The position numbers and the translations under genes are program-made. From Aureimonas sp. SA4125 (GTDB lineage: Bacteria; Pseudomonadota; Alphaproteobacteria; Rhizobiales; Rhizobiaceae): DNA of 64,000 nt. Under the pieces are notes generated by a model. That model was given only the letters and a program-made list of their open reading frames with translations. It was not told where the DNA came from and ran no database searches. Below, piece by piece: positions 26,881-36,082 of this stretch (positions are counted from its first letter, which is position 1; each line of letters starts with the position of its first letter). The DNA lies in NCBI RefSeq assembly GCF_019973775.1, contig NZ_AP025032.1:930001-994000 (forward strand), written 5' to 3'.

Positions 26881-27963
26881 TCAGCCTGCTTCCGCCTCGA
26901 TGGCCGCAATGATGCCCTGCGTCATGCCTTCGGTGCCGGTCGTGCCCTTGATGTCGCGCGTGCGCGTCGCGGGATCGGCAAGGGCCTTGGTGATGGCCCG
27001 TTCCATCAGCGCGGCGGCGGCCAGCGCTTCGGGGATCTGTCGGTTGTGGCCGAGCCACTCCACCATCATCCGCGCCGATTCGATCATCGCGAAGGGGTTG
27101 GCGATGCCCTGGCCGGCGATGTCGGGGGCCGAGCCGTGCGTCGCCTGCGCCATCGCGATCGCACCCTCGCCGATGCACAGGCCCGGCGCCATGCCGAGCC
27201 CGCCGACGAGACCCGCCGCCTCGTCCGTCAGGATGTCGCCGAACATGTTGGTGGTGACGACAACGTCGAAGCTCCAGGGATCGCGGATCAGCCGCATGGC
27301 CATGGTATCGACGATCACCTCGTCGATCGTGACGTCCGGAAATTCCTTGCCGACGCGGTAGCATTCCTCGACGAACATGCCGCAGCCGAGCTTGAAGACG
27401 GTGTTCTTGTGCACCACCGTCAGCCGCTTCTTGCGCTGGCGGGCGATCTCGAAGGCGGCGCGGGCGACCTTGGAGGATCCGGCGCGGGTGATCACCCGGA
27501 CCGAGATGGTGACGTCCTCGGTCGGACGGAACTCGCCCGATCCGGCGACGACATTGCGGTCGGGCTGGAAACCCTCGTTGTTCTCGCGCACGATGACGAG
27601 GTCGATATTGTCGTAGACGGCGCCGAGGCCGGGATAGGACCGCGTCGGCCGGACATTGGCGAAGAGGCCGAAACCCTTGCGCATCAGCGGGTGCGGATTG
27701 ATCGCGCCGGGCACCTTGGGATAGGCGCGGTGGCCGATCGGGCCGAGGATGAAGCCGTCCATCTTCGCCAGCGCCTCCATCGTGCCTTCCGGGAAGGTGG
27801 AGCCGTGGGTGGCGAGCGCGGTCGCGCCGATCGGCATCGGCCGCCAGTTGATGCCGAGACCGGTGCGGGCCGCGGCGGCGCGCACGACCGCGACCGCTGC
27901 CGGAACGATTTCAAGGCCGATGTCGTCGCCATCGAGGATGCCGAGGGTGAGATGGTTCTGCAT
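26881..27963 (-). CDS. Isocitrate/isopropylmalate dehydrogenase family protein (third paralogue)
   Basis: A 360-residue NAD-type beta-decarboxylating dehydrogenase. It has LGILDGDDIGLEIV at the start (aspartates where the family has PGDGIG), LGPIGHRAYPKVPGAINPH near residue 75, NVRPTRSYPG near 101, RENNEGFQP near 124, the lysine motif VVHKNTV and the metal site TTNMFGDILTDEAAG. It is clearly different from the two tartrate-type paralogues at 20.7-22.9 kb and nearer the isocitrate/homoisocitrate-like branch. It lies 20 bp after an MmgE/PrpD gene and is the last gene of that unit, so it may decarboxylate the product of that enzyme. Confidence 0.87.
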   Translation of the reverse strand: MQNHLTLGILDGDDIGLEIVPAAVAVVRAAAARTGLGINWRPMPIGATALATHGSTFPEGTMEALAKMDGFILGPIGHRAYPKVPGAINPHPLMRKGFGLFANVRPTRSYPGLGAVYDNIDLVIVRENNEGFQPDRNVVAGSGEFRPTEDVTISVRVITRAGSSKVARAAFEIARQRKKRLTVVHKNTVFKLGCGMFVEECYRVGKEFPDVTIDEVIVDTMAMRLIRDPWSFDVVVTTNMFGDILTDEAAGLVGGLGMAPGLCIGEGAIAMAQATHGSAPDIAGQGIANPFAMIESARMMVEWLGHNRQIPEALAAAALMERAITKALADPATRTRDIKGTTGTEGMTQGIIAAIEAEAG

Positions 27964-27983
27964 GGACCCGTTTTCCCGACCGT

Positions 27984-29333
27984 TCAGGAGCGAGCCGCGG
28001 CGGCGCGCGCGATGGCTGCGACGTCGTCGCTGGATTCCAGCGCCCAGCCCATGGCGAGCAGCGCCTCGGACGGCGCCTGGCCGATCACCGGCACCGACTG
28101 GGTGACGAACTTCTCGCCGATCGCCTCGTTCGACAGCGGGCGCTCGAGGCTGCCGATCGCATGCGGCACATGCAGCTCGATGCGCTCGCCGTCGGTGAGG
28201 GTGACAGCGATGTGGACCGCGTCCTCGTGCACCGAGGTGTCGCTCGTCGCCTTGACCTTGTCGCGCAGCGCCATGACGGCGGGGTCGCGCACCCTCTCGT
28301 CGGTGAAGGCGGTCGGCGAGCCGTCGCCGTAGAGGAGGGCCGCCGCGGCGGAATGGAAGACCGAGAACTTGCCTTCGAGGCCGGTGGTCGGCGCCGTCTT
28401 GCCGGTCAGTTCCAGCACCAGGGGGTGGGTGCGCAGCGCAACCGCGGCGATGTCGGCGACGCGGGTGCCGAGCTTCTGTCGCAGCTGCTGGCAGCCATCG
28501 ATGGCGGGATGGATGACGATGCCGCAGGCGAACGGCTTGTAGGTGTTGAGCCCGGCCTCCCAGCGCGTGCCGAGGCCGTCGACGATCTCGCCATAGTCCT
28601 GCTTGGTCGACAAGACGTTGGCCCAGCCGCGCGGCGCCTCGATGGCGCGCAGCGAGGAGTCGAAATTGGCCTTGGCGAGGAAGGCCGCCATGGCGCCGTT
28701 CTGCGCCGCGCGGCCAGGATGGAAGCTCTTGCACATGGTGCCGAACATTTCCCGGAAGCCCGAGGACTGGGTGGCGGCGATGCCGAAAGCCCAGGTCATC
28801 TGCAGTTCTGTCAGGCCGAGCAGGCGCCCCGTCGCGGCAGCCGCGCCGAAGACGCCGGCGGTGCCGGTAATGTGCCAGCCGCGGTCGTAGTGGTCGGGAT
28901 AGACCGAATTGCCGATTCGGCATTCGACCTCGATGCCGGCGATGAGGGCCGTGAGGAAGTCGCGGCCGGAGACGGCGCGCGTCTCGGCCACCGCCAGGAT
29001 CGCCGAGGCGACCGGTCCGGCCGGGTGGATGATGGTCTTCAGATGCGTGTCGTCATAGTCGAGGACATGCGAGGAAATGCCGTTCAGGAGGGCGGCGTGC
29101 AGTTCGTCGACGCGCTCGGCGCGGCCGATGACCTGCGCCCGGGCCGGGCCGGAAAAGGGCAGGGCCGCGGCGAGCGCCCGGTCGACGGTCTCGTGACGGG
29201 CGCCACCGACGGCGCAGCCGAGCCAGTTGACGAAGGTGCGCACGCCTTCGGCGCGAACCGTCGCGGGGATGGCCTCGGCGTCGAGGCCGACCGTCCAGGC
29301 TGCCAGGCGCTGGGTGATCTCGGTATCCTGCAT
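27984..29333 (-). CDS. MmgE/PrpD family protein
   Basis: A 449-residue cytoplasmic protein of the MmgE/PrpD fold, which includes 2-methylcitrate dehydratase, cis-aconitate decarboxylase and iminodisuccinate epimerase. Family motifs: NGISSHVLDYDDTHL near residue 88, HPAGPVASAILAVAE near 105, MFGTMCKSFHPGRAAQNG near 195 and KPFACGIVIHPAIDG near 273. It lies between another MmgE/PrpD gene and a dehydrogenase on the same strand. The exact reaction (dehydration, isomerisation or decarboxylation of a di- or tricarboxylate) cannot be read from sequence. Confidence 0.88.
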   Translation of the reverse strand: MQDTEITQRLAAWTVGLDAEAIPATVRAEGVRTFVNWLGCAVGGARHETVDRALAAALPFSGPARAQVIGRAERVDELHAALLNGISSHVLDYDDTHLKTIIHPAGPVASAILAVAETRAVSGRDFLTALIAGIEVECRIGNSVYPDHYDRGWHITGTAGVFGAAAATGRLLGLTELQMTWAFGIAATQSSGFREMFGTMCKSFHPGRAAQNGAMAAFLAKANFDSSLRAIEAPRGWANVLSTKQDYGEIVDGLGTRWEAGLNTYKPFACGIVIHPAIDGCQQLRQKLGTRVADIAAVALRTHPLVLELTGKTAPTTGLEGKFSVFHSAAAALLYGDGSPTAFTDERVRDPAVMALRDKVKATSDTSVHEDAVHIAVTLTDGERIELHVPHAIGSLERPLSNEAIGEKFVTQSVPVIGQAPSEALLAMGWALESSDDVAAIARAAAARS

Positions 29334-29498
29334 GTCGTCTCTTTCTCGAAGGGCACCTGTGCCGAGGCTTCGGCCGGCAGCGCGGTGTGCCGGCCAGGCC
29401 TGTCGCCTTGGCGCGAGGTGCTGGAACTGGAGTTTTGTTGCTCCGGGGTCTGCGATGTCTTTGGTCGGGGGCGAAACCGGTCCTCGCCCCCCACGGCC

Positions 29499-30914
29499 TC
29501 AGGCGACGGTGATCAGGCGCTGGGTCAGCGCGTCGAGCGACGACATGCCCTCGAGGCCGCGCACGAGGTCGACGATCTCGTCGGCCCGGCTCCTGGCCAT
29601 GCCGGCGAATTCGGCATTCTCGCGGAACTTGCCGGCGACTTCGTCATAGCTCATCGGAAAGGCCGGGCTGCCCTTGCCGAAATCGGCGCGGCCGGAAATC
29701 TTGCGGCCGTCGGCAAGCTCGATATCGATCAGCGTCGTCATCAGGTGGTAGCCGGCGGCCTCCGCCTCGTCGTCGATGACGAAGTCGACCTTCTCGATCA
29801 TCGCCTTGACGTCCTCGCGCTCGACGGCCGCGTCGGTGAACTCGTTCAGTCCGGCGCGGCCCTCCAGGAGGAGGATGGCCATGCAGAATTCCATCGAGAA
29901 TTTCGCCTGCAGCTCGTCCTTCGGGCGGTGATGGATGAGGGCGTTGGGCATGTTGGAATTGGTGCCGACGCGCACATGCCGGACGTCCTCGGCGCGGATG
30001 CCGTTCTCCTTGATCAGGCGCAGCATCTCGGTCATGCCGGGATGGGTGAGCGAGCCCGACGGATGCGGCTTGATCGAGACGCCCGGGCTGGCGAATGTCC
30101 AGGGCGCGCCGAGCTTGCCGAAGATGGCGCCCTGGTCGTAGCCGCCGCCGGCGGCAGCGAAGAAGCCGCGCGGCGCCTCGAGGATGCGGGCTGCCGCGGT
30201 CCAGCCATAGGACGCGAACTGCGCCGCAGCGACGCCGCTTTCGGCCGCCTTGCCGGCATGGAAAGGCTTGGTCATGGTGCCAAAATTCTCGCGCAGGCCG
30301 GCCGACTGGCTGCCCGCGATCGACAAAGCGCGCTGGGTCGTGGCGACGTCGAAGCCCATGAGCTTGGCGGCCGCGGCAGCCGCAGCGAAGGTGCCGCAGG
30401 TGGCGGTGGCGTGAAAGCCTGTCTGGTAGTGGCGCGGCGCGATCGCCTCGGCGATCTTGCACTCGACCTCGACGCCGAGATGGTAGGCGAGCATGAAGTC
30501 GCGGCCCGAGGCATTCAGGAGTTCCGAGATCGCCAGCGCGGCCGGCAGGGCCGGGGCGGTCGGATGGGTCAAGAGGCCGTAGACCCGGTCCTTGGCGACG
30601 GCGAGCTGCGTGTCGTCGTAGTCGTCGGCATGGATGCCGACGCCGTTGGCAAACGCGGCGAAGCGCGGGGCGACACGGCGGCCACCGCCGATCACGGTCG
30701 CGGCGCCTTCCCCGAGATCGAGGTCGGCGAGATGGCGGCGCACCAGTTCGCCGCTTTTGGCGACAGAGCCCGACAGCGCGAGGCCGAAGCCATCGAGGAT
30801 CGACTTCTTGCCGAGCTCGACCATCTCGGCGGAGAGGTCCTCTACCTTGGCCGCGACGATGAATTCGGCGACGTATTTCGTCAGCTCGACGTCGACTGCG
30901 CTGTTCTGGTTCAT
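29499..30914 (-). CDS. MmgE/PrpD family protein (second paralogue)
   Basis: A 471-residue MmgE/PrpD protein. The same landmarks are seen: FANGVGIHADDYDDTQL near residue 93, HPTAPALPAALAISE near 118, NFGTMTKPFHAGKAAESG near 211 and KPHPSGSLTHPGMTE near 290. It is the first gene of a three-gene unit (two MmgE/PrpD genes, then a dehydrogenase). A symmetrical TTGTCAACA-containing site lies about 70 bp upstream. It is diverged from its neighbour, so the two probably act on different intermediates. Confidence 0.88.
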   Translation of the reverse strand: MNQNSAVDVELTKYVAEFIVAAKVEDLSAEMVELGKKSILDGFGLALSGSVAKSGELVRRHLADLDLGEGAATVIGGGRRVAPRFAAFANGVGIHADDYDDTQLAVAKDRVYGLLTHPTAPALPAALAISELLNASGRDFMLAYHLGVEVECKIAEAIAPRHYQTGFHATATCGTFAAAAAAAKLMGFDVATTQRALSIAGSQSAGLRENFGTMTKPFHAGKAAESGVAAAQFASYGWTAAARILEAPRGFFAAAGGGYDQGAIFGKLGAPWTFASPGVSIKPHPSGSLTHPGMTEMLRLIKENGIRAEDVRHVRVGTNSNMPNALIHHRPKDELQAKFSMEFCMAILLLEGRAGLNEFTDAAVEREDVKAMIEKVDFVIDDEAEAAGYHLMTTLIDIELADGRKISGRADFGKGSPAFPMSYDEVAGKFRENAEFAGMARSRADEIVDLVRGLEGMSSLDALTQRLITVA

Positions 30915-30973
30915 GAAATCCTCGTCAGTTTGGATCCGTATGCGGACAATGCCTCGGCCCGACCGTGCGTCGT

Positions 30974-30995
30974 CAACTGTTAATTGTCAACAGTT
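30974..30995. promoter_or_regulatory. GntR-type operator upstream of the MmgE/PrpD unit
   Basis: AACTGTT (30975-30981) and AACAGTT (30989-30995) form a perfect inverted repeat. The spacer carries TTGTCAACA (30984-30992), the core shared with three other promoters of this region. Confidence 0.65.
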
Positions 30996-31212
30996 TTGTG
31001 CTTATATCCCTTCCGCATCGCCAGCATTGATCCCGGCTCCGTGACGATGCCTTGCAGCAAGCGGGAACAGGACGGCGAACACGAGGGAAGAGCCCGAGAG
31101 TGCATGCCGGTTGCCGCTCCACAAGGCATACGGCGACGACAAGGGCTGCCGGCGTGGTGCGGCCAACCACAAGTCGAAGGCCAATCTGTCGAAGCTGACG
31201 CGCCGTGTCGCG

Positions 31213-31974
31213 TCAGCCCGGCTTGACGGCCCGCGGCTTGCGCGTCGGCTTGGCCGCGGCAGCCTCGCCGGGTTCGGCCGGTCCGCCCGGCTGGCCCGCC
31301 TTGCGGGTCCGCACGATGCCGTTGAGAATATGCGAGCGCGCCGCGACGAGGGCCGCGGCGGGATCACGGGCGGCCAGCGCGTCGACGATGGCGCGGTGTT
31401 CCTCGTTGGATATCGCTAGGACGTCGCGGCTCGACAGCGCGCGATAGCGCTGGATGTGGAGTTCGCGCACGAAGCTCTGATAGATCAGCGCCAGCCGATT
31501 GTTGCCGGCCATCAGCGTGATCTGCTTATGAAATTCCAGATTGACGGGATAGTAGACATGCACGTCGCCGAGGGCGACGATCTCGTCCATGCGCTGCAGC
31601 AGGGCGCGCAGGATCGCGATCTGGGCATCGGTGGCGGTTTCGGCCAGCATCATCGCCATGCAGCCGAACACGCCGGCGCGGGCCTCCGACAGATCCTGCG
31701 CCTCGTCGTTGGACAGCGCCCGGATGAAGAAGCCGCGGTTCGGAATGATCTCGATCAGCCCCATCGCCGCCAGCGCGCTGCAGGCCTCGCGGATCGGCCC
31801 GCGGCTGACGCCGAGGCGCTGCGACAGACCGTTCTCGTTGACACGCTCGTTCGGCGTCAGTTCGCCGTCGATGATCATCCGTTCGATCTCGGCCTGCACG
31901 ACATTGGCAAGCGAGCGGGTGCGCAGGAAGTCGATCGCGGAGAGATTTTGCGGCTGCGTCAGGCCGTCCGACAT
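31213..31974 (-). CDS. GntR family transcriptional regulator (FCD domain)
   Basis: A 253-residue regulator with an N-terminal winged HTH (about residues 20-85, NGLSQRLGVSRGPIREACSAL) and a C-terminal FCD domain (about 95-225), ending in a basic, alanine/proline-rich tail. The ATG at 31974 is the more likely start; a GTG 14 codons upstream is possible. It is the last gene in line with the iron/2-AEP-type ABC genes. Unlike the other GntR gene of this region, its own upstream sequence shows no TTGTCAACA site. Its ligand is probably a carboxylic acid, by family. Confidence 0.88.
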   Translation of the reverse strand: MSDGLTQPQNLSAIDFLRTRSLANVVQAEIERMIIDGELTPNERVNENGLSQRLGVSRGPIREACSALAAMGLIEIIPNRGFFIRALSNDEAQDLSEARAGVFGCMAMMLAETATDAQIAILRALLQRMDEIVALGDVHVYYPVNLEFHKQITLMAGNNRLALIYQSFVRELHIQRYRALSSRDVLAISNEEHRAIVDALAARDPAAALVAARSHILNGIVRTRKAGQPGGPAEPGEAAAAKPTRKPRAVKPG

Positions 31975-32101
31975 GCAAGGCCCATGGCTGAAATTCCGAT
32001 ACGAATGAAACGGCACCAGGACGGCGGGCCAGAGCTCCGCCGTCCTGAATCACGTCTACCAACAAACGGCGCCATTGGCGATGCACGCCGTCCGGCCGAG
32101 G

Positions 32102-33820
32102 TCATCCGCGCGCGTTCATCTGCGAGCCACCCAGCACCGGCACCCGGTTGGCGACGAAGACCACGGCGAAGGAGGCGGCAAGGAGGATAATGCCGAGGAC
32201 GCAGATCGCCCCGAGATCGCCGCTCTCGTTAAGGTCGTAGATGATCACCGAGACCAGCTTGGTGTTGGCGGTGGTCAGGAGGATCGTCGCCGAGAGTTCG
32301 CGGATCGTGCCGACGAAGACGAAGCACCAGGCAGCGACGACGCTGGTGCGCAGCAGCGGCGCGGTGATGTCCCAAAGCGTGCGCAGCCGCGACGCGCCCA
32401 TGATCCGCCCGGCTTCCTCGAGCTCGGGATGGACGCCCGAAAAGGCCGAGGACATCTGCTGGTAGCCGGCCGGCATCTCGATGGTCATGAAGGCGATAAG
32501 AAGGATCCACAGCGTGCCGTAGAGCTGGAAGGTCGGATTGGCATAGCTGAGGAACAGGCCGACGCCGAGAACGATGCCGGGGATCGCCACCGGAGCGGTG
32601 GCCAACACCCCGAGGAAGCCCGAGCCCGGCACCGAGCGGCGCGTCACCAGATAGGAGACGATGACCGCGATGGCGGTGACGATGGTCGCTGTCAGGAAAC
32701 CGAGCAGGAACGTGTTGCGCAGCGCGAGCTGGGTCGCGGAAAACTCGAACAGGACGAAGTTCCAGTGCCGCAGCGTCAGGTTCTCGAAGGTCAGCGAATC
32801 GCCGACCGTGGTGGTGAAGGCCGTCTTGATGATCGCGGCATAGGGAAAGATGAAGGTCAGCGACAGCACGGCGAAGACGAAGGCGATCGCCGGCCATTTC
32901 CACGGCCCGAGCGCCACGATGCGCGGCGTGCCGCTCTTGCCGCCGAGGACGGTGTAGCCCTTGCGGCCGAGGATCTGCTTCTGGGTCCGCAGCAGGATCA
33001 CGGTGATGATCAGCAGCGGCAGGGCGGCGGCGGCGGCAAGGCCCAGCCGCGGCGGAAACTGGAAGAGGCTCCAGATCTTGGTGGTGATGACGTGGAATCC
33101 GGCCGGCAGCGCGAGGATGGCCGGCGAGCCGAACATGGTCAGCGCCTGCAGGATGGCGATCAGGGTTCCCGCCAGCATCGCCGGCAGGACCAGCGGGATC
33201 GTCACCTTGCGCAGGGTGGTCATCGCCTTGCCGCCGAGGATCGACGAGGCGTCCTCGAGATCGGAGGGCACGCGGTCGAGCGCATTGGCGACAAGGGTGA
33301 AGACGTAGGGAAAGGTGAAGCAGGCGATGGCGAAGACGAGGCCCGTGAAGGTGTAGATGTTGACGAGGTAGGCGCCGCGCTCCAGCCCGAAGATCGAGCG
33401 GTAGATGACGTTGACGATGCCGCTGTTGGGTGCGGCGATGATCTCGTAGGCGATGGCGCCGAGGAAGGGCGGCGTGACGAAGGAGGCCGTCACCATGATG
33501 CGGATCAGGCGGCGGCCCGGAAGGTCGGTGCGCGAGACCAGCCAGGCCATCGGCGTGGCGACGACGCAGGCGAGGATGCCCACCCCGAGAGACATGCCGA
33601 TGGCCAGGCCATAGGCCCTGAGAAGGGTCGGGTCGGCGACGAGGGCGACGAAGTTGTCGAAAGTGAAGCCGCCCCCGGCATCGTTGCGAAAGCTGTAATA
33701 GACGAGCCAGAACAGTGGCAGAATGACCAGGACGCCCAAGACCAGGCTCAAGAGAGCAAAGGTCGGCCAGGAGAGATCGATACCGCGGCGTAAACCGAGG
33801 GCGGGAGCGTTGCTGGTCAT
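32102..33820 (-). CDS. ABC transporter permease, double-domain (FbpB/PhnV-like)
   Basis: An inner-membrane protein of 572 residues with about twelve hydrophobic segments: two fused BPD_transp_1 permease domains (about 60-280 and 345-560). Each has an EAA loop: DASSILGGKAMTTLRKVTIPLVLPAMLAG near 210 and GRIMGASRLRTLWDITAPLLRTSVVAA near 487. This layout is typical of Fe(III), 2-aminoethylphosphonate and putative organic-acid importers. It is the last of the ATPase, binding-protein, permease set. Confidence 0.9.
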   Translation of the reverse strand: MTSNAPALGLRRGIDLSWPTFALLSLVLGVLVILPLFWLVYYSFRNDAGGGFTFDNFVALVADPTLLRAYGLAIGMSLGVGILACVVATPMAWLVSRTDLPGRRLIRIMVTASFVTPPFLGAIAYEIIAAPNSGIVNVIYRSIFGLERGAYLVNIYTFTGLVFAIACFTFPYVFTLVANALDRVPSDLEDASSILGGKAMTTLRKVTIPLVLPAMLAGTLIAILQALTMFGSPAILALPAGFHVITTKIWSLFQFPPRLGLAAAAALPLLIITVILLRTQKQILGRKGYTVLGGKSGTPRIVALGPWKWPAIAFVFAVLSLTFIFPYAAIIKTAFTTTVGDSLTFENLTLRHWNFVLFEFSATQLALRNTFLLGFLTATIVTAIAVIVSYLVTRRSVPGSGFLGVLATAPVAIPGIVLGVGLFLSYANPTFQLYGTLWILLIAFMTIEMPAGYQQMSSAFSGVHPELEEAGRIMGASRLRTLWDITAPLLRTSVVAAWCFVFVGTIRELSATILLTTANTKLVSVIIYDLNESGDLGAICVLGIILLAASFAVVFVANRVPVLGGSQMNARG

Positions 33821-33841
33821 GACAGGTTTATCCCGATTGCC

Positions 33842-34888
33842 TTACGTGCCGAAATACTGCTCGTAGTTGGTCTTGATGGTCTGGATCTCAGGCTCGAGCT
33901 TGGCCGGGTCGGAATGCAGCAGCTTGATGTCGGCGATCGGGGTGCGGTTTGCCTTCTCTTTGACGTCCGGATGGAAGGAGCGCAGACCCCCGAAATCGCT
34001 GTTCAGCTGCTGGGCCTCCTGCGAGAACAGGAAGGCGTAGAACAGCTTGGCGGCGTTGGGGCTCGGCGCCTGCTTCAGCACCGCGGCATTGCCGACGGCG
34101 AGTGGCGTGCCTTCGGCGGGATAGACGATCTTGATCGGCACGCCCTCTTCCTGGAGGCGGAAGACGTTGTATTCGTTGCCGTCGACCTGCAACGAGCGTT
34201 CGCCCTGGGCGAGCTTCTTCGGGGGTTCGGTCGACGACTGCACCTGCATGACGCCCTGGCCGCCGAGCTTCTCGAAGAACTCCCAGCCGAGTAGCTCGCT
34301 GAGAACGAAGGTCGACGTCATCACCGTGCCGCTGTAGCCGGGATGGGCCTTGACCATCCTGTCCTTGTATTTCGGGTCGAGAAGGTCGGTCCAGGTCTTC
34401 GGCGCGTCGGCTTCCGGCAGCAGGTCGGAGCGATAGGCGAGGACCGAGAGATGGGCGCGGTAGGCGGCGAAGTTGCCGTCCGGATCCTTCTCGTCCGCCG
34501 GCCACTTGTCGGCGACTTCCTGCGGCACCATCGGCTCCAGCCAGCCCTCGCGCTTGAAGTACTGGAAGTGCACGGCGTCCGAGGTCTCGATCACGTCGGC
34601 ACCGTAGATGCCGGACGAATATTCCTGGCCGATACGCTGGAAAACGCGCTCGGAGCCGGCCCGCTCCACCTGGACGGCGATCTCGGGATATTTCGACTTG
34701 AAGAGCTCGGCGAGCTTCTCGGCGACGGTGACGTCCGTCGCGGTGTAGAAGATCACCTTGCCCTCAGCCTTGGCCGCAGCCTCGAGTTCGGGGGTGATCT
34801 GGTAAGGCGCGGGGGCCTCGGCCATGGCGAGCGAGGAGGCCGACAGGCCTGCCGCCAGAATCGCTGCGCCGAATGTTTTCGTCCACAT
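33842..34888 (-). CDS. Periplasmic substrate-binding protein (Fe(III)/2-AEP-like ABC)
   Basis: A secreted binding protein of 348 residues with a signal peptide cleaved after about residue 23 (SSLAMAEA). The mature part matches the extracellular solute-binding family 1/FbpA-like pattern: GKVIFYTATDVTVAEKLAELF near 43 and GADVIETSDAVHFQYF near 100. The paired tyrosines that hold iron in FbpA are not evident, so an organic or phosphonate substrate is as likely as iron. The ATG follows GGGAGGAA. The gene lies 15 bp after the ATPase gene. A GntR-type operator lies upstream of the set. Confidence 0.86.
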   Translation of the reverse strand: MWTKTFGAAILAAGLSASSLAMAEAPAPYQITPELEAAAKAEGKVIFYTATDVTVAEKLAELFKSKYPEIAVQVERAGSERVFQRIGQEYSSGIYGADVIETSDAVHFQYFKREGWLEPMVPQEVADKWPADEKDPDGNFAAYRAHLSVLAYRSDLLPEADAPKTWTDLLDPKYKDRMVKAHPGYSGTVMTSTFVLSELLGWEFFEKLGGQGVMQVQSSTEPPKKLAQGERSLQVDGNEYNVFRLQEEGVPIKIVYPAEGTPLAVGNAAVLKQAPSPNAAKLFYAFLFSQEAQQLNSDFGGLRSFHPDVKEKANRTPIADIKLLHSDPAKLEPEIQTIKTNYEQYFGT

Positions 34889-34903
34889 GCTTTCATTCCT
34901 CCC

Positions 34904-35968
34904 TTATTGCGCGAGCGCCCGGCAGTGTTGTGGTGGAAAGTGCAGCCAGACATCCTGGCCGACCGGGATCGCGACGTTGACCGGTGCGACGGTGCGCACC
35001 GTTTCTCCACCCTTGAGGGCGACGAGATAGTCCCGGTGCGAGCCGAGATAGATCTGCCGCGTGACCGTGCCGATGGCGCAGTTGGTTGTATCGGCGGGCT
35101 TGTTCGGGGACAGCGCGACATCGTGATGGCGCACCGAGACGGCGGCTCTCCCGGATGCCGGAACGGTGCCGCTGCTGCATCGCAGCACAAGCCCGCCCTC
35201 GCAGACGACCGTGTCGACGTCGCCGCGCGTGCCCGTCAGAATGTTGGTGCCGCCGATGAAGCGGGCGACGAACTCGGTTTCCGGCCGCTCGTAGATGTCC
35301 TCGGGCGATCCGGCCTGCTCGATCCGCCCATCGTTCATCACGACGATGATGTCGGCGGTGGTCATCGCCTCGACCTGGTCATGGGTGACGTAGACGGTGG
35401 TGTAGCGGAACTCGTCGTGCAGCCGGCGGATTTCGAAGCGCATCTCCTCGCGAAGATTGGCGTCGAGGTTGGAGAGCGGCTCGTCGAGAAGGAGGATTTC
35501 CGGCTTGATCACGAGGGCCCGCGCCAGCGAGACGCGCTGCTGCTGGCCGCCGGAGAGTTCGCCGGGATAGCGCGCCTCCAGCGCCGAGAGCTGCGTCGCG
35601 GCCAGGATCTCGCGCACCCTTGCGGCAATGTCTGCCTGCGCAAGGCGCCGCAGCTTGAGGCCATAGGCGACGTTCTCGAACACCGTCATGTGAGGCCAGA
35701 GCGCGTAGCTCTGGAAGATCATCGACATGTTGCGGCCCTCGGGCGGCACGGTTGCCGAGGCCGAGGAGACCGTCACGCCGCCGACCCGGATCTCACCGCC
35801 ATTGGCCGCGACGAAGCCAGCGATCAGGCGCAGCGTCGTCGTCTTGCCGCAACCGGAAGGGCCAAGCAGACAGACCAGCTTTCCCTTCTCGACCGTCAGA
35901 TTCACGCCTTTGACCACGGTCAGAGCGCCGTAGCTCTTGGTCAGGCCGTCCAGTTCGAGGAACGCCAT
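34904..35968 (-). CDS. ABC transporter ATP-binding protein (FbpC/PotA type, TOBE domain)
   Basis: A cytoplasmic ATPase of 354 residues and first gene of the import operon. Walker A GPSGCGKTT lies near 38, signature LSGGQQQRVS near 137, Walker B ILLLDEPL near 157 and a C-terminal TOBE domain about 270-350. It drives the double permease encoded downstream. The ATG at 35968 begins MAFLELDGLTKSYG, the standard start. A CTGTCAACAG site lies about 86 bp upstream. Confidence 0.91.
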   Translation of the reverse strand: MAFLELDGLTKSYGALTVVKGVNLTVEKGKLVCLLGPSGCGKTTTLRLIAGFVAANGGEIRVGGVTVSSASATVPPEGRNMSMIFQSYALWPHMTVFENVAYGLKLRRLAQADIAARVREILAATQLSALEARYPGELSGGQQQRVSLARALVIKPEILLLDEPLSNLDANLREEMRFEIRRLHDEFRYTTVYVTHDQVEAMTTADIIVVMNDGRIEQAGSPEDIYERPETEFVARFIGGTNILTGTRGDVDTVVCEGGLVLRCSSGTVPASGRAAVSVRHHDVALSPNKPADTTNCAIGTVTRQIYLGSHRDYLVALKGGETVRTVAPVNVAIPVGQDVWLHFPPQHCRALAQ

Positions 35969-36053
35969 GCCGTCTCCCAACAATGCTCCGCGCGCGGTCT
36001 CTTTATTTCGCCGCTGTTCCGCATCTCCTGGACCCTATGAACGAAATTGAAGA

Positions 36054-36063
36054 CTGTCAACAG
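36054..36063. promoter_or_regulatory. GntR-type site upstream of the Fe/2-AEP-like ABC operon
   Basis: CTGTCAACAG carries the TGTCAACA core shared with the sites near 22.98, 30.98 and 43.26 kb and lies 86-95 bp before the ATPase start. Confidence 0.5.
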
Positions 36064-36082
36064 ATTACCGTTTGGCGAAAGG

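Noticed and set aside
28161..30983. A 940-codon open frame on the plus strand
   Set aside because: Antisense to two MmgE/PrpD genes; no domain or ribosome site.
32075..33793. A 572-codon open frame opposite the double permease
   Set aside because: Shadow of the hydrophobic permease on the other strand, which is well supported.
33842..35968. Firm assignment of the ABC system to iron(III)
   Set aside because: The iron-holding tyrosine pair is not evident and the promoter shares a site with organic-acid genes, so the substrate is left open.
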